A stretch of 64,000 nt of DNA. Source: JALZEG01 sp046263255 (GTDB taxonomy: Bacteria; Actinomycetota; CADDZG01; WHSQ01). Every line of letters begins with the position of its first letter. Positions within the stretch are counted from its first letter, which is position 1. Positions 34,782-43,028 of this stretch are shown piece after piece. The notes under the pieces were generated by a model. It searched no databases. It saw only the letters and a program-made list of their open reading frames with translations, and was not told where the DNA came from. Position numbers and translations under genes: made by a program. Where the stretch lies: assembly GCA_046263255.1 (NCBI GenBank), contig JBHELD010000040.1:1-64000 (forward strand), given 5' to 3'.

Positions 34782-35630
34782 ATGGCTTGGTTGGCCGGGT
34801 TGGGTGCCGTCGTTCTCGCTATGGCGATCATGAGGGCCGTCGCCGACACCTGGAACCCCCTGCGTCTGGCGCGCGGCGAGGACGGGAAGACCAGCACGTC
34901 CAAGCTCCAGTTCGTCCTGTGGACCGCGGTGATCGCCTTCTCCTACGTGGTCCTCCTTGCCGAGCGGATCGACTCGGGCGACGTCACGCCCATAGACCAG
35001 CTGCCGCAGAACGTGCTCATCGCGATGGGGTTGAGCGTCGTCACGCTCGCCGGCGCGAAGGGGATAACCGTGAGCTACCTCAAAAGCGGCCAGGTCGTGA
35101 AGAGCCCGACGCCCGACGACCCCTCTGGAGCCGTCGTCGACGACGCCGGGCGCGTCGATCTCGTCAAGGTGCAGATGCTCCTGTGGACCGCCATCGCGAT
35201 CGTCGCCTACCTGCTCGATCTCGTCGACCAGGTCCAGGCGTCGAAGCTCACGGAGCTGCCCGACATCGACGCGTCGCTGATGGTGCTGATGGGCCTCGGT
35301 CAGGGGGCCTACCTCGGTCACAAGCTCGTGTCGACGAGCACGCCGCGCCTCGTTGCGCTGACGCCGGGAACGGCGGCGCCCGGGGACGAGGTGACGCTGT
35401 CCGGCACCGCGATCGGGACGACCCAGGGCGGGAGCCGCGTGACGATCGACGGCTCGGTGATCGACGCGACCTCGTCGGGCGACGCGCCGGACTCCGACGT
35501 CAGGTTCACGGTGCCGGAGACGCATCCGACCAAGGGGGCATGGCCGGCGACGGGCCTGCTGGTGCAGGTAGGGATCATCGCCGGCGGGACGAGCAGCGCG
35601 AACACGCTGCCGCTGACGGTGAAGCCCTAA
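34782..35630 (+). CDS. Membrane protein with duplicated helical pair and IPT/TIG domain
   Basis: A 282-aa protein. Four hydrophobic helices are arranged as a repeat: KLQFVLWTAVIAFSYVVLL (about 41-59) and KVQMLLWTAIAIVAYLLDL (about 129-147) are clearly related, each followed by an Asp-rich turn and a second helix. The C-terminal 90 residues are an IPT/TIG immunoglobulin-like fold (LTPGTAAPGDEVTLSGTAIG). No enzymatic motif. GGAGGAGG lies just before the ATG. Confidence 0.72.
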   Translation: MAWLAGLGAVVLAMAIMRAVADTWNPLRLARGEDGKTSTSKLQFVLWTAVIAFSYVVLLAERIDSGDVTPIDQLPQNVLIAMGLSVVTLAGAKGITVSYLKSGQVVKSPTPDDPSGAVVDDAGRVDLVKVQMLLWTAIAIVAYLLDLVDQVQASKLTELPDIDASLMVLMGLGQGAYLGHKLVSTSTPRLVALTPGTAAPGDEVTLSGTAIGTTQGGSRVTIDGSVIDATSSGDAPDSDVRFTVPETHPTKGAWPATGLLVQVGIIAGGTSSANTLPLTVKP

Positions 35631-35761
35631 CGTCACGGGGACGAACGCGGTTTCGCCGGTTTCTCTCTACGTCACGTAGCCCTCCCCCACGAGGACTAGG
35701 ACGAGCCTCGAATCAGGGGCTGTTCACCGAACGTCTACGAGGCCACCTCGATACCGTCCCA

Positions 35762-36583
35762 TCAGAGTGCCTTGTCCGCCCCATACTCGGCCTGCTTGCG
35801 GGTGTAACCCTCGAACTCCAGCTGCTCCACGAGGGCGGAGCGTGAGAAGCTTGACATCGAGAGGTAATCCTCAGCGGATCTCGCCGCCTGCTCGTTCCAG
35901 TCGACGTTCAAGCGGTCAACCGCGAAGGCAGCGTCTTTGGCGCTGTAGCCCTCGAACTCCAACTGCTCGATGAGGCCGGAGCGTGAGAAGCCTGACATTG
36001 AGAGGTAATCCTCGGCGGTCCCAAGGGCGTTCTCCTGACCGGAAGTTAGGTCAGACCCGACCTCCCCGCCACCACCGCCGCGGTTGCCACCGCTGCCGAG
36101 TGCCTGGTCAGTCCCATACTCGGCCTGCTTGCGGGTGTAACCCTCGAACTCCAACTGCTCGACGAGGCCGGAGCGTGAGAAACCTGACATCGAGAGGTAA
36201 CCCTCAGCGGATCTCGCCGCCTGCTCGTTCCAGTCGACGTTCAAGCGGTCAACCGCGAAGGCAGCGTCTTTGGCGCTGTAGCCCTCGAACTCCAACTGCT
36301 CGATGAGGCCGGAGCGTGAGAAGCCTGACATCGAGAGGTAATCCTCAGCGGTCCTAAGGGCGTTCTCCTGACCGGTAGTTAGGTCAGACCCGACCTCCCC
36401 GCCACCACCGCCGCGGTTGCCACCGCCGCCGGAGACCTGGCCGCCACCCCCATGCCGCTGTCCGGTGCCGCCACGGCTACTGCTAGAAAACTCGTCGTCC
36501 GCTGCTGCACAAGCGCCAAGGACCAACGAACCCGCCGCCGTCAGCAATACAAGCCGCGTCCGTAAACCCGGTTTCCTTTGCAT
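35762..36583 (-). CDS. Ltp-type lipoprotein with four repeats
   Basis: A 273-aa protein. A signal peptide with lipobox LVLGAC (lipidated Cys about residue 25) and a Gly-rich linker lead to four Ltp-type helical repeats (TAEDYLSMSGFSRSGLIEQL, EFEGYSAKDAAFAVDRL and so on). The four are organised as two 111-residue blocks that are nearly identical. Ltp of Streptococcus phage TP-J34 blocks DNA injection by other phages; many actinobacteria carry chromosomal relatives. A phage-exclusion or surface role is inferred. Confidence 0.85.
   Translation of the reverse strand: MQRKPGLRTRLVLLTAAGSLVLGACAAADDEFSSSSRGGTGQRHGGGGQVSGGGGNRGGGGGEVGSDLTTGQENALRTAEDYLSMSGFSRSGLIEQLEFEGYSAKDAAFAVDRLNVDWNEQAARSAEGYLSMSGFSRSGLVEQLEFEGYTRKQAEYGTDQALGSGGNRGGGGGEVGSDLTSGQENALGTAEDYLSMSGFSRSGLIEQLEFEGYSAKDAAFAVDRLNVDWNEQAARSAEDYLSMSSFSRSALVEQLEFEGYTRKQAEYGADKAL
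35765..36430. repeat. 333-bp tandem duplication inside the Ltp gene
   Basis: Segments 35765-36097 and 36098-36430 align with a period of exactly 333 bp (111 codons) and only scattered mismatches, so the gene doubled in frame recently. Confidence 0.85.
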
Positions 36584-36862
36584 CCCACCTGCCTCTGCGT
36601 CGCCCGACTAGTACCACTTTGAGGGAACATCCTCCGACTCGGTCGACTCAATACGTACTAGCGGCAAAGGGTTCATTTGCCCCAAGTCCCCATGCGCTGT
36701 CGGGCAGGAGCAGAGCGACACGTAGCAAGGGACTCGTGAGTGGACACCGGGTTGCGGCACGGAGTCCAGCGCGAGCAGACGTTAGAAACTCGGCGCGTCG
36801 TGGGTGTCTCCGAACGCACGTTCTTTCCCGGTGCGCCCTCGCCACCTGCGACAATGCAGCCG
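36584..36862. other. Intergenic region before tRNA-Lys
   Basis: About 280 bases with no convincing gene. It holds the promoter region of the Ltp lipoprotein on the minus strand and the 5' flank of tRNA-Lys. Confidence 0.5.
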
Positions 36863-36934
36863 GGGCCCCTAGCTCATCTGGTAGAGCTCCGGACTTTTAA
36901 TCCGGCGGGCAGGGTTCGAGTCCCTGGGGGCCCA
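36863..36934 (+). tRNA. tRNA-Lys(TTT)
   Basis: Acceptor GGGCCCC/GGGGCCC, D stem GCTC/GAGC, anticodon stem CCGGA/TCCGG with loop CTTTTAA (anticodon TTT), T arm CAGGG-TTCGAGT-CCCTG, discriminator A36934. No encoded CCA. Confidence 0.95.
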
Positions 36935-36974
36935 CTTTGGGGTGTCCTGGTCCGGGTGAAGCTGGTCTTTCCGG

Positions 36975-37083
36975 CTCCACCTGATCGTTGACACAGTTCC
37001 GGCTGATGGTTGACACCAGTTCCGGCTGATCTTTGACGGGTGTTCCGGGTGATGTTTGACAGTTCCGGCTGATCTTTGACACC
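36975..37083. repeat. Array of five IS-end-like repeats
   Basis: Five imperfect direct copies of a GTTCCGGCTGATCTTTGACA-type unit occur at about 36975, 36996, 37019, 37042 and 37062, spaced 20-23 bp. In reverse they read TGTCAAAGATCAGCCGGAAC, like the ends of IS481-type elements. They directly precede a truncated IS481-type transposase. Confidence 0.65.
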
Positions 37084-37136
37084 TCGGCAGCTCCTGAGAC
37101 CGACCAGTTGTCGGAGCGGGAGGGCCCAAGGCGCTC

Positions 37137-37442
37137 GTGGAGCTGAGCGTCATGGAACAGCGCTATCAGGCGGTCATGGCCGTGATCCAGGACGGCTGGA
37201 AGGTCACCGAGGTCGCCGAACGGCTACGGGTCGCGCGCCAGAGCGTCCACAACCGGATCGCTCGCTACGAGGCCGGCAGGTTGCCTGCGCTGGCCGGCCG
37301 ATCGCACGATCCCAGCAGCTGCTCCCGCCAGATCTCACCGGAGCTCGAGTGGACGGGCACGCACCCCCCTAGACGCGTCTGGCGGGCTTACCCACCAAGC
37401 GCTGTTGGAGTCGCGCCTTCGGCCGCGCTCACCACCGCGTGA
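37137..37442 (+). pseudogene. Truncated IS481-family transposase (N-terminal HTH only)
   Basis: Residues 1-71 match the N terminus of IS481 transposases (MELSVMEQRYQAVMAVIQ, VTEVAERLRVARQSVHNRIARYEAGRLPALAGRSHDPSSC). Homology stops near residue 71 and the frame runs on without sense; the DDE catalytic domain is absent. It is a remnant beside tRNA-Lys. Confidence 0.75.
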
Positions 37443-38149
37443 CGCATCTGCATCCGGGCCGTCACCCTTCGGATCACGAGGATCGCCAGGATGCCTGCGG
37501 CGATCGATATCGCGTCCGCGAAGGCATACCGCTGCGCCTCCCATAGCAGCTCGTCGAGCGACGGGCGCGCCTCGAACGCGCCGCTCCCGCCCGCGTACAG
37601 GAACCCGCTCACGACGAATGCGGCCCACCACCAGTTCAGCAACGGCGACACGTGCCCTCCGGCCGGCGGCTCGTCGACCTCGCGCGGCAACGAGGGATCC
37701 GTCGCGCGCCACACGTCGTTGACCACCGACTTCGGGCGCGCCACCGAGAGGAACGGGACGAACCAGCCCCCGACGGCCCATCCGAGCTTGAACCTCAACC
37801 AGCGGATCCCGAGCGCGGGGAGGTTCCGGTAGACCCGCCGGAACCACACGATGAACGGGATCCCGGTTATCAGGACGCCGAGGGACTGCATAAGGCCGAT
37901 GCGAGCCATGCGCACGTCCAGAGCGTCCGCCTCCTCGATCGTGACGAGCTCTCCGGCCTTGGCGCGGTTCAGCAGGCCCACCATCTGCACGTCCGTCACG
38001 ACGGCGAACACGTCGAGGACGACGTGTGCCGTGACGAAGACGATCGCCAGCGCCGCAACGCGGTCGAGCTTCTTGAACGGGGCGGCCGCGACCGCGTGCC
38101 GGCGGCTCCTCACCTCGTACGGCGCACCCGCGGCGAGCTCGCCTTCCAC
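37388..38149 (-). CDS. DUF4328-family membrane protein
   Basis: A 253-aa protein with about five hydrophobic helices. It shows DUF4328 hallmarks: IPFIVWFRRVYRNLPALG, RFKLGWAVGGWFVPFLSVARPKSVVNDVW and LLNWWWAAFVVSG. Function unknown. GGGAGG lies five bases before the GTG. Confidence 0.85.
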   Translation of the reverse strand: MEGELAAGAPYEVRSRRHAVAAAPFKKLDRVAALAIVFVTAHVVLDVFAVVTDVQMVGLLNRAKAGELVTIEEADALDVRMARIGLMQSLGVLITGIPFIVWFRRVYRNLPALGIRWLRFKLGWAVGGWFVPFLSVARPKSVVNDVWRATDPSLPREVDEPPAGGHVSPLLNWWWAAFVVSGFLYAGGSGAFEARPSLDELLWEAQRYAFADAISIAAGILAILVIRRVTARMQMRHAVVSAAEGATPTALGG

Positions 38150-38213
38150 CGATCCTCCCGGGTCGTCTCGGGCAACATCTACCCGCCCCCCGCTCCGTCA
38201 CGCCCCCGGCGGG

Positions 38214-39425
38214 TCAGCAGGCGAAGGTCTTCGCCGCGCTGCTCGGCTCCCTCTCGGCGTCGCCCGCGTAACGCACGTCGACCTTGCACCGCCCGCTCGC
38301 GGGGCGAGAGAAGCCGGTCCGGAACAGCCCCTCGGCATCGAAGGCGGCGGTCTTGGAGCCTAGCCTCTTGAAGCCCGACGCGGTCTTGCGGGACAACACG
38401 ACGGTCGCGCGACCCGGAACGGGTGGCAGGATCTGGCCGGAGACCTTCAGCGACGCCTTCGTCTTCGTCACCCGGAACGTGATCGCCGTCGGCGTGCACT
38501 GCCCCTCGCACAGAGGCGCCCACTCCGGCTGGCTCTCGGAGTCGAGCGCGGAGGTGACGCGCGTGATGCCTCCGGCGATGCCCTGCACGGCGTCGATCGC
38601 GTAGATGTCTCGGTTGTTGCTCTGCTGCGAGGCGTGGTTCGACTCGACGAGGATCTGAGTGCCGTCCGGCGACCACGACGGATTCGAGTAGTAGCCGGGG
38701 CCCGAGCTCGTCAACGGAACCGGCATCCCTCCGGGGATGGCCACGCGATAGACCTCGATCAGGTCGTCGTACGCGATCTGCGTGCCGTCCGGGGACCATG
38801 TCAGGTTCGACGCGTACCCCGACTGAGGCGCGAACACCTCTGCAGTCGCGCCCGTATCGGCGTCGATCGTCGTGACGACCTGGCTGCAGCAGGGGACGAA
38901 CGCGATCTGGGGCCCCACCGGCGACCATACGGGGTACGAGCTGCTGACGCAGTCGCAGTTCGTGAGGCGCCTGAGGTCGGTCCCGTCGGCGTCGACGACG
39001 AAGAGCTCGTGGCGGAACCCGGGCTTGTCGAAGGCCTCGAAGGCGATCCGCTTGCCGTCGGGCGACCACGTCGGCGCGCCCACCGCGACGAAGTCGTCGT
39101 GGCGCGCGGCGAGCACGTCCCGGATGAACGACCCTCCCATGTCCATCACGTAGAGGCCCGCGTCGTCGAGCACCGTCGGCGAGTCGACGTTGAACGCGAC
39201 GAGCTTCCCGTCCGGTGAGGCCGCCACGTTCTCGGCGTCGAGCCGGGGCGTGTTCGTGAGGTTCGCGACGTCGGTCCCGTCGGGATCGACGGTGAATACG
39301 TCGTCACCCGCGACGTAGACGATCTTGCCGTTCTCGCCCGGGAAGGCGCCGGCGGCCGCCGGCGCGGCGGGAGACAGCAGGGCCAGGGCCGCGAGAACGG
39401 CGGCAGGGACGCGAGCACGTGACAA
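38214..39425 (-). CDS. Secreted PD40/TolB-type beta-propeller protein with C-terminal beta domain
   Basis: A 403-aa protein: signal peptide (1-25), then at least five PD40/WD40-like blades each with a WSPDG-type turn (SPDGKLVAF, WSPDGKRIAFEAF, WSPDGTQIAYDD, WSPDGTQILVES). A ~95-residue C-terminal domain (TAITFRVTKTKASLKVSGQI ... VDVRYAGDAE) looks like a bacterial Ig-like fold. Start TTG with AGAGGG upstream; a longer frame exists but loses the signal peptide position. Extracellular binding role likely; ligand unknown. Confidence 0.8.
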   Translation of the reverse strand: MSRARVPAAVLAALALLSPAAPAAAGAFPGENGKIVYVAGDDVFTVDPDGTDVANLTNTPRLDAENVAASPDGKLVAFNVDSPTVLDDAGLYVMDMGGSFIRDVLAARHDDFVAVGAPTWSPDGKRIAFEAFDKPGFRHELFVVDADGTDLRRLTNCDCVSSSYPVWSPVGPQIAFVPCCSQVVTTIDADTGATAEVFAPQSGYASNLTWSPDGTQIAYDDLIEVYRVAIPGGMPVPLTSSGPGYYSNPSWSPDGTQILVESNHASQQSNNRDIYAIDAVQGIAGGITRVTSALDSESQPEWAPLCEGQCTPTAITFRVTKTKASLKVSGQILPPVPGRATVVLSRKTASGFKRLGSKTAAFDAEGLFRTGFSRPASGRCKVDVRYAGDAEREPSSAAKTFAC

Positions 39426-39526
39426 AGGAAGACCCTCTCGGATCGGTGGAAGGACCAGCGTAGTGGCGGGGGCCGCGGCCCCCAATACGCAATCCGCCGG
39501 AGCGCGGCGGCACGGCTACGCCGGAA

Positions 39527-41047
39527 TCAGCCCTTCGTCCACTTCCACGACGCTGCCACGTCCTCGAAGACCGGGAGCGCCGTCCGCCACTCGCTTCTGG
39601 GCGCGGTCACCGACAGGAAGATGACCTGGCCGCCGCGCATGACCGCGATCTGACGAGACCTCAGCCCGCCGGCTCCCGGTGCGACGTCGATCCGGAGCGC
39701 AGGCTCTCCCGCGAGCTGGGCGCGGCCGCTTCCCGCGAGCGTCTCCCCGTACTCGGACAGGATCCCGCCGCGCACGCTCGTGACGTCCGCCGTCGCCGGA
39801 CCCGGATCCTGCAGGAACCTCACCGAGCGCGTCACGACGATCCGCGTCTCGGACGGCGCCGCCGGCTTCATCACGAGATCCACGACCAGCGGCCCCACGA
39901 CTCCCTGCTCCGCCTCCGTCAAGTCGAGCCACCCGACCGGCAGGGCCACGGAGTACCCCACCGGACCGCGACCCTCGGCCGATCTCGCGACGTCGATGCG
40001 CGTCGCCGCGCCGCTCCCGCCTCCTGCCCCCGCGCCGCCGAGGGCGCGTCCGGCGCCCTCGAACGCGTCGGAGACCTGGTCCGTCACCTCGTTCGTGACG
40101 TCGCTGACCTCGCCGAAGACCCTGGCGACCAGGAACAGTCCCGCACCCACCACCGCGATCACGAACAGGATCACGACGGCGCCGATGAGCTTGCCGACGT
40201 GCCATTCGGATCCGCGGCCGCCGAGTTCCTTCGCCACCTGCATCGCGTCCGCGATGCTGCCTATGCCGGGAAAAGACGACGTCGCGACGTCGGCGGGCGT
40301 GGCAGCAAACCCCGAGCCTTCTGCGACGGGCGAAATCGGCGCTGCGCCGGGCGAAGCCGGCGGACCTGCGACGGGAGGCCCCGCCGCAGCCATCGTGCGG
40401 AACCGGTCCCAGTCGAAGATCATCCGGCTCGGATTGGACGGATCGACCTTGACGGGGACGCGCGCGTCGGGACCGACGCGGCTCGCGAACCAGAGGGGCA
40501 CGACCTCGCGGTGCCTGGTGCTGGTGGGCGCGAATCCGGAACCCGTCACGTCCAGATCGAACGCGTACATCGGCTGGTTGTTCACCATCGTGCCGGTCTC
40601 GTGGACGGCGCGGATCACGGCTTCGCCCGGGATGCCCGTGTTGTAGATCCGGGCGCGCCGCCGGCCGCGCACCTTCAGGAACACGCCGATCACGAAGAGG
40701 AGGATGCCGACGCCCAGCAGGACGACCGCGGAGATGTCGTAACCCCCGCCGATTCCCGGGGCGCGCCGAGCCGCCACCACCGACCCGATCCCGATGGCGA
40801 GCTCGATGAACGCGACGAAGATCAACCAGCTGCCGGCCGAGCCGGCGACGCCGTGCTCCTGCGCGCGCCGGCGCCCGGCGTCCGAGAACTGCCGCGCGAA
40901 GCCGATGAACATCCCGACGACCATGACGCCGAGCGGGATGACGACGATCCACGGCATGAGGCCGCCGCCGGTCGCGGAGTCGTGCACGCAATCGGTCCAC
41001 GCCTTCGTCCCGACTCGGAACTGGTCGCAGTTCCCCGCTTGAGCCAC
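39527..41047 (-). CDS. Multi-pass membrane protein with C-terminal PsbP/LpqN-like domain
   Basis: A 506-aa protein. Hydrophobic helices lie at about 32-50, 73-92, 104-124 and 285-307. Between helices 3 and 4 is a beta-rich domain (NTGIPGEAVIRAVHETGTMVN ... PVKVDPSNPSRMIFDW) like DUF3592-type regions, then a Pro/Ala linker. The C-terminal ~170 residues (GYSVALPVGWLDLTEAEQG ... RSEWRTALPVFEDVAASWKW) resemble exported PsbP/LpqN-like folds. Function unknown. The neighbouring transposon inserted 90 bases upstream of its start. Confidence 0.7.
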   Translation of the reverse strand: MAQAGNCDQFRVGTKAWTDCVHDSATGGGLMPWIVVIPLGVMVVGMFIGFARQFSDAGRRRAQEHGVAGSAGSWLIFVAFIELAIGIGSVVAARRAPGIGGGYDISAVVLLGVGILLFVIGVFLKVRGRRRARIYNTGIPGEAVIRAVHETGTMVNNQPMYAFDLDVTGSGFAPTSTRHREVVPLWFASRVGPDARVPVKVDPSNPSRMIFDWDRFRTMAAAGPPVAGPPASPGAAPISPVAEGSGFAATPADVATSSFPGIGSIADAMQVAKELGGRGSEWHVGKLIGAVVILFVIAVVGAGLFLVARVFGEVSDVTNEVTDQVSDAFEGAGRALGGAGAGGGSGAATRIDVARSAEGRGPVGYSVALPVGWLDLTEAEQGVVGPLVVDLVMKPAAPSETRIVVTRSVRFLQDPGPATADVTSVRGGILSEYGETLAGSGRAQLAGEPALRIDVAPGAGGLRSRQIAVMRGGQVIFLSVTAPRSEWRTALPVFEDVAASWKWTKG

Positions 41048-41386
41048 GGCACCCCCTCGTCGACCGGCCCGCTATGCCGGGATAGCCCGTCAGATTATGG
41101 GAGGGGCCTCTGAGCAGGTCAAGCAGGTGGGATCGTGGGTAGTGGGTCAGTTTGAGGATCGGTTTCCGGCCAGTGTCAGCGGGGGGCCCCGACGGGAAGG
41201 ACGGTCCCCGTCTTCTTGTGCGCGACAACCAGAGTTGCCTTCTCCTACCGCTTCCTGCGATTTAGCAGGGTAAAAAAGAGGGCAGGTGCGTGAATTACAT
41301 GCTGGTAACTCTTGGAAACAGGGGATAATGGAGGGGCAATCCGGAGCGCTGTCACCAGCTTCGGGTAGCGGAGGGAGAGAACCCGC

Positions 41387-41554
41387 ATGACCGTCGATAG
41401 CGCCCACAAGGTGTTTGAGATCCTTTCCACGGCAGGCGTGTCGTTACTCAACGAGCCGACGCCGAAGGAGCAGGAGAGCCCCCGGAAGACAGCCGCCACG
41501 AAGGACAAAGGCCGCTCAAGCGCGACGAAGAAGCAGGCGAGTAAGTCCTCTTAA
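41387..41554 (+). CDS. Transposon cargo: 55-aa basic hypothetical protein
   Basis: A 55-residue protein with a short helical N terminus (MTVDSAHKVFEILSTAGVSL) and a Lys/Ser-rich tail (ATKDKGRSSATKKQASKSS). GGAGGGAGAG precedes the ATG. No family recognised. It could bind nucleic acid. The 230 bases between the left transposon end and this start are non-coding and contain short dyads. Confidence 0.55.
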   Translation: MTVDSAHKVFEILSTAGVSLLNEPTPKEQESPRKTAATKDKGRSSATKKQASKSS

Positions 41555-41556
41555 GG

Positions 41557-41898
41557 GTGATCTTGGCAGCGCAGCATGGGCGGCCTGCGCTCTCGAACGC
41601 TGAAGTCTTCTGGCTTGGCTGCATCGGCGGCCTCGTTACCGCTTTGGTCCTGTACGCGCTCCCCCCGCTGGTAGCGGCGTACCGAGCAGGCACCCTCAAC
41701 TGGACGACGACCCGAACCTGGGCGATCGTGGGCCTCGTGCTCCTCTATTCGGGCCTCGGTGGATTTGGAGCCTTCGTCCTCGGAGATAGGCCGACAACGA
41801 TCCGAGGTGCCCTTCTCGCTGGCCTCCGCGCCCCCACGATCTTCAAAGCCGTTGTCGCGGCGGGACGCGAGGCGACAGGACGCCCCAGAGCACGTTGA
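41557..41898 (+). CDS. Transposon cargo: 113-aa membrane protein
   Basis: Two clear hydrophobic helices (about 18-41 and 55-76, the second AIVGLVLLYSGLGGFGAFVLG), each flanked by charged residues, and a C-terminal amphipathic basic region ending RPRAR. GTG start two bases after the preceding stop, so the pair may be co-translated. No recognised family. Confidence 0.55.
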   Translation: MILAAQHGRPALSNAEVFWLGCIGGLVTALVLYALPPLVAAYRAGTLNWTTTRTWAIVGLVLLYSGLGGFGAFVLGDRPTTIRGALLAGLRAPTIFKAVVAAGREATGRPRAR

Positions 41899-41919
41899 CG
41901 AACATGCGATGATAAGAAG

Positions 41920-42159
41920 ATGCCAAAGCGCTCAAGCAAGCCCCGCGACCTGAACCAACTCGCAGCCGCCATCGTAGGCGAGTCCACGGGCGCAGCGCCC
42001 GCGCCCGAACCCGAGCGGGAGAAGGACCCCGCCGCGGTAGCGCTTGGACGCAAAGGTGGACTGAAGGGTGGCAGGGCCAGAGCCCAGAAGCTGACGGCTG
42101 AACAGCGGTCGGAGGCTGCGAAGAAGGCCGCGGCAGCGCGGTGGGGGAAGCGGACCTAG
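41920..42159 (+). CDS. Transposon cargo: 79-aa Lys/Ala-rich protein
   Basis: A basic, Ala/Lys-rich protein. The C-terminal half (AVALGRKGGLKGGRARAQ, LTAEQRSEAAKKAAAARWGKR) is a motif common in small bacterial proteins of unknown role, often near mobile elements, and suggests nucleic-acid binding. ATG start; followed by the dyad ATCACA-CTTT-TGTGAT at about 42160-42176. Confidence 0.6.
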   Translation: MPKRSSKPRDLNQLAAAIVGESTGAAPAPEPEREKDPAAVALGRKGGLKGGRARAQKLTAEQRSEAAKKAAAARWGKRT

Positions 42160-42230
42160 ATCACACTTTTGTGATTCCCCGACCTAGAGCGCGCTTGCGC
42201 TTCTAGATCGGGCCGCCTAGAATTCTAGAC

Positions 42231-42716
42231 ATGCCCCAACCCGGCGAGTTCATAGTGGACCTCCTGGACAAGGAGGACATCAAGGCGAAGCTCCCCCTCG
42301 CGGAGCAAGTTCTCGCCGACAAGGAGAAGGCTGCCCACGCGGCGGCCATTGAGGTCGAGATCTGGCGTGGCACCGTCACGCACCTGCGAAATCTCGCTTC
42401 CGGGGGATCGGCGAGTGCGGCTGCGGAGGGATCCCCAGGTCCGAGTTTGAACGGCGGTTCGGCACCTCCCCAGGCGAAGGGTCGCATGCAACAAGCCGTC
42501 GTCATGGTGGTAGAGCACGTCGACATGCCCATGCGGCCGCAAGAGGTTGCTGACCGACTCGGCCAGGCTAACTTCCCCTATGCATCGGTCGCCGCTGTCA
42601 ATAGCGCCCTCTACTCGGCCTGGCAGAACGGGCTCCTGAGCAAGGCCGGCAAGGGTTTGTATGCGCCACGAGACTACACCGATGGCGAGATCTATCGAGG
42701 GGAAAAGGAGGTCTAG
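42231..42716 (+). CDS. Transposon cargo: 161-aa winged-helix-like protein
   Basis: Residues 1-60 form a helical/coiled-coil segment (LLDKEDIKAKLPLAEQVLADKEKAAHAAAIEVEIWRGTV). After a Gly/Ser/Pro linker, residues 85-145 look like a winged helix (VVEHVDMPMRPQEVADRLGQ, VAAVNSALYSAWQNGLLSKAGKGLYAP) of the type seen in HARE/HTA-like DNA-binding modules. It may regulate the element. A terminator hairpin follows. Confidence 0.65.
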   Translation: MPQPGEFIVDLLDKEDIKAKLPLAEQVLADKEKAAHAAAIEVEIWRGTVTHLRNLASGGSASAAAEGSPGPSLNGGSAPPQAKGRMQQAVVMVVEHVDMPMRPQEVADRLGQANFPYASVAAVNSALYSAWQNGLLSKAGKGLYAPRDYTDGEIYRGEKEV

Positions 42717-42758
42717 CAAGGAAGGTTTGCGGGCCGGCTACCGCCAGTAGTCGACCGC

Positions 42759-42806
42759 AAAAAGCGAGGGACGGGAGAGTGCACCTCCCGTCCCCGCACC
42801 GCTTTT
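42759..42806 (+). terminator. Strong hairpin terminator inside the transposon
   Basis: Stem 42768-42777 pairs perfectly with 42785-42794 (10 bp). Outer AAAAGC...GCTTTT extends it and supplies a short T-run. It separates the winged-helix gene from the tRNA-like gene seven bases downstream. Confidence 0.75.
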
Positions 42807-42812
42807 CGGTCT

Positions 42813-42922
42813 GGTGGAGTGAGCGGAACTGGTATCGCAACCGGCTCAAAACCGGCCTCCACGGGGTTCCGGGGTCTAGTCGGAAAGCCCCCGTGGTGCG
42901 GGTTCGAATCCCGCCTCCACCG
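42813..42922 (+). tRNA. tRNA-Leu(CAA)-like gene with a 41-nt variable arm and G73
   Basis: Cloverleaf parts: acceptor GGTGGAG/CTCCACC (7 bp), linker TGA, D stem GCG/CGC with loop GAACTGGTAT, anticodon stem CCGG/CCGG with loop CTCAAAA (anticodon CAA, 42847-42849), T arm GCGGG-TTCGAAT-CCCGC. The variable arm (42857-42897) folds as an 8-bp outer stem (CCACGGGG/CCCCGTGG) plus a 5-bp inner stem (TTCCG/CGGAA), far longer than normal class II arms. Discriminator is G42922, whereas Leu tRNAs use A73. The D-arm wording is Leu-like. It lies inside a transposon. Functionality is unproven. Confidence 0.72.
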
Positions 42923-42991
42923 CTATGCATTGTACGCGTCGGCGATACGACGCACAAGCGTTGCTGATACACCCGCGTCACCTAGACGCTA

Positions 42992-43021
42992 TTGACATAT
43001 GCCGGAGCGGTCACGCATAAT
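42992..43021 (+). promoter_or_regulatory. Near-consensus promoter of the transposase
   Basis: TTGACA (42992-42997), 18-bp spacer, CATAAT (43016-43021). The predicted start of transcription falls at or next to the ATG at 43029, implying a leaderless message. Confidence 0.65.
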
Positions 43022-43028
43022 GGTCAGT

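Noticed and set aside
42813..42922. Reading this tRNA as selC (tRNA-Sec) for the two selenoproteins
   Set aside because: G73 and a long variable arm fit, but the anticodon loop CTCAAAA gives CAA, the acceptor stem is 7 bp and the D stem only 3 bp; a TCA anticodon cannot be placed without breaking the stem and U33.
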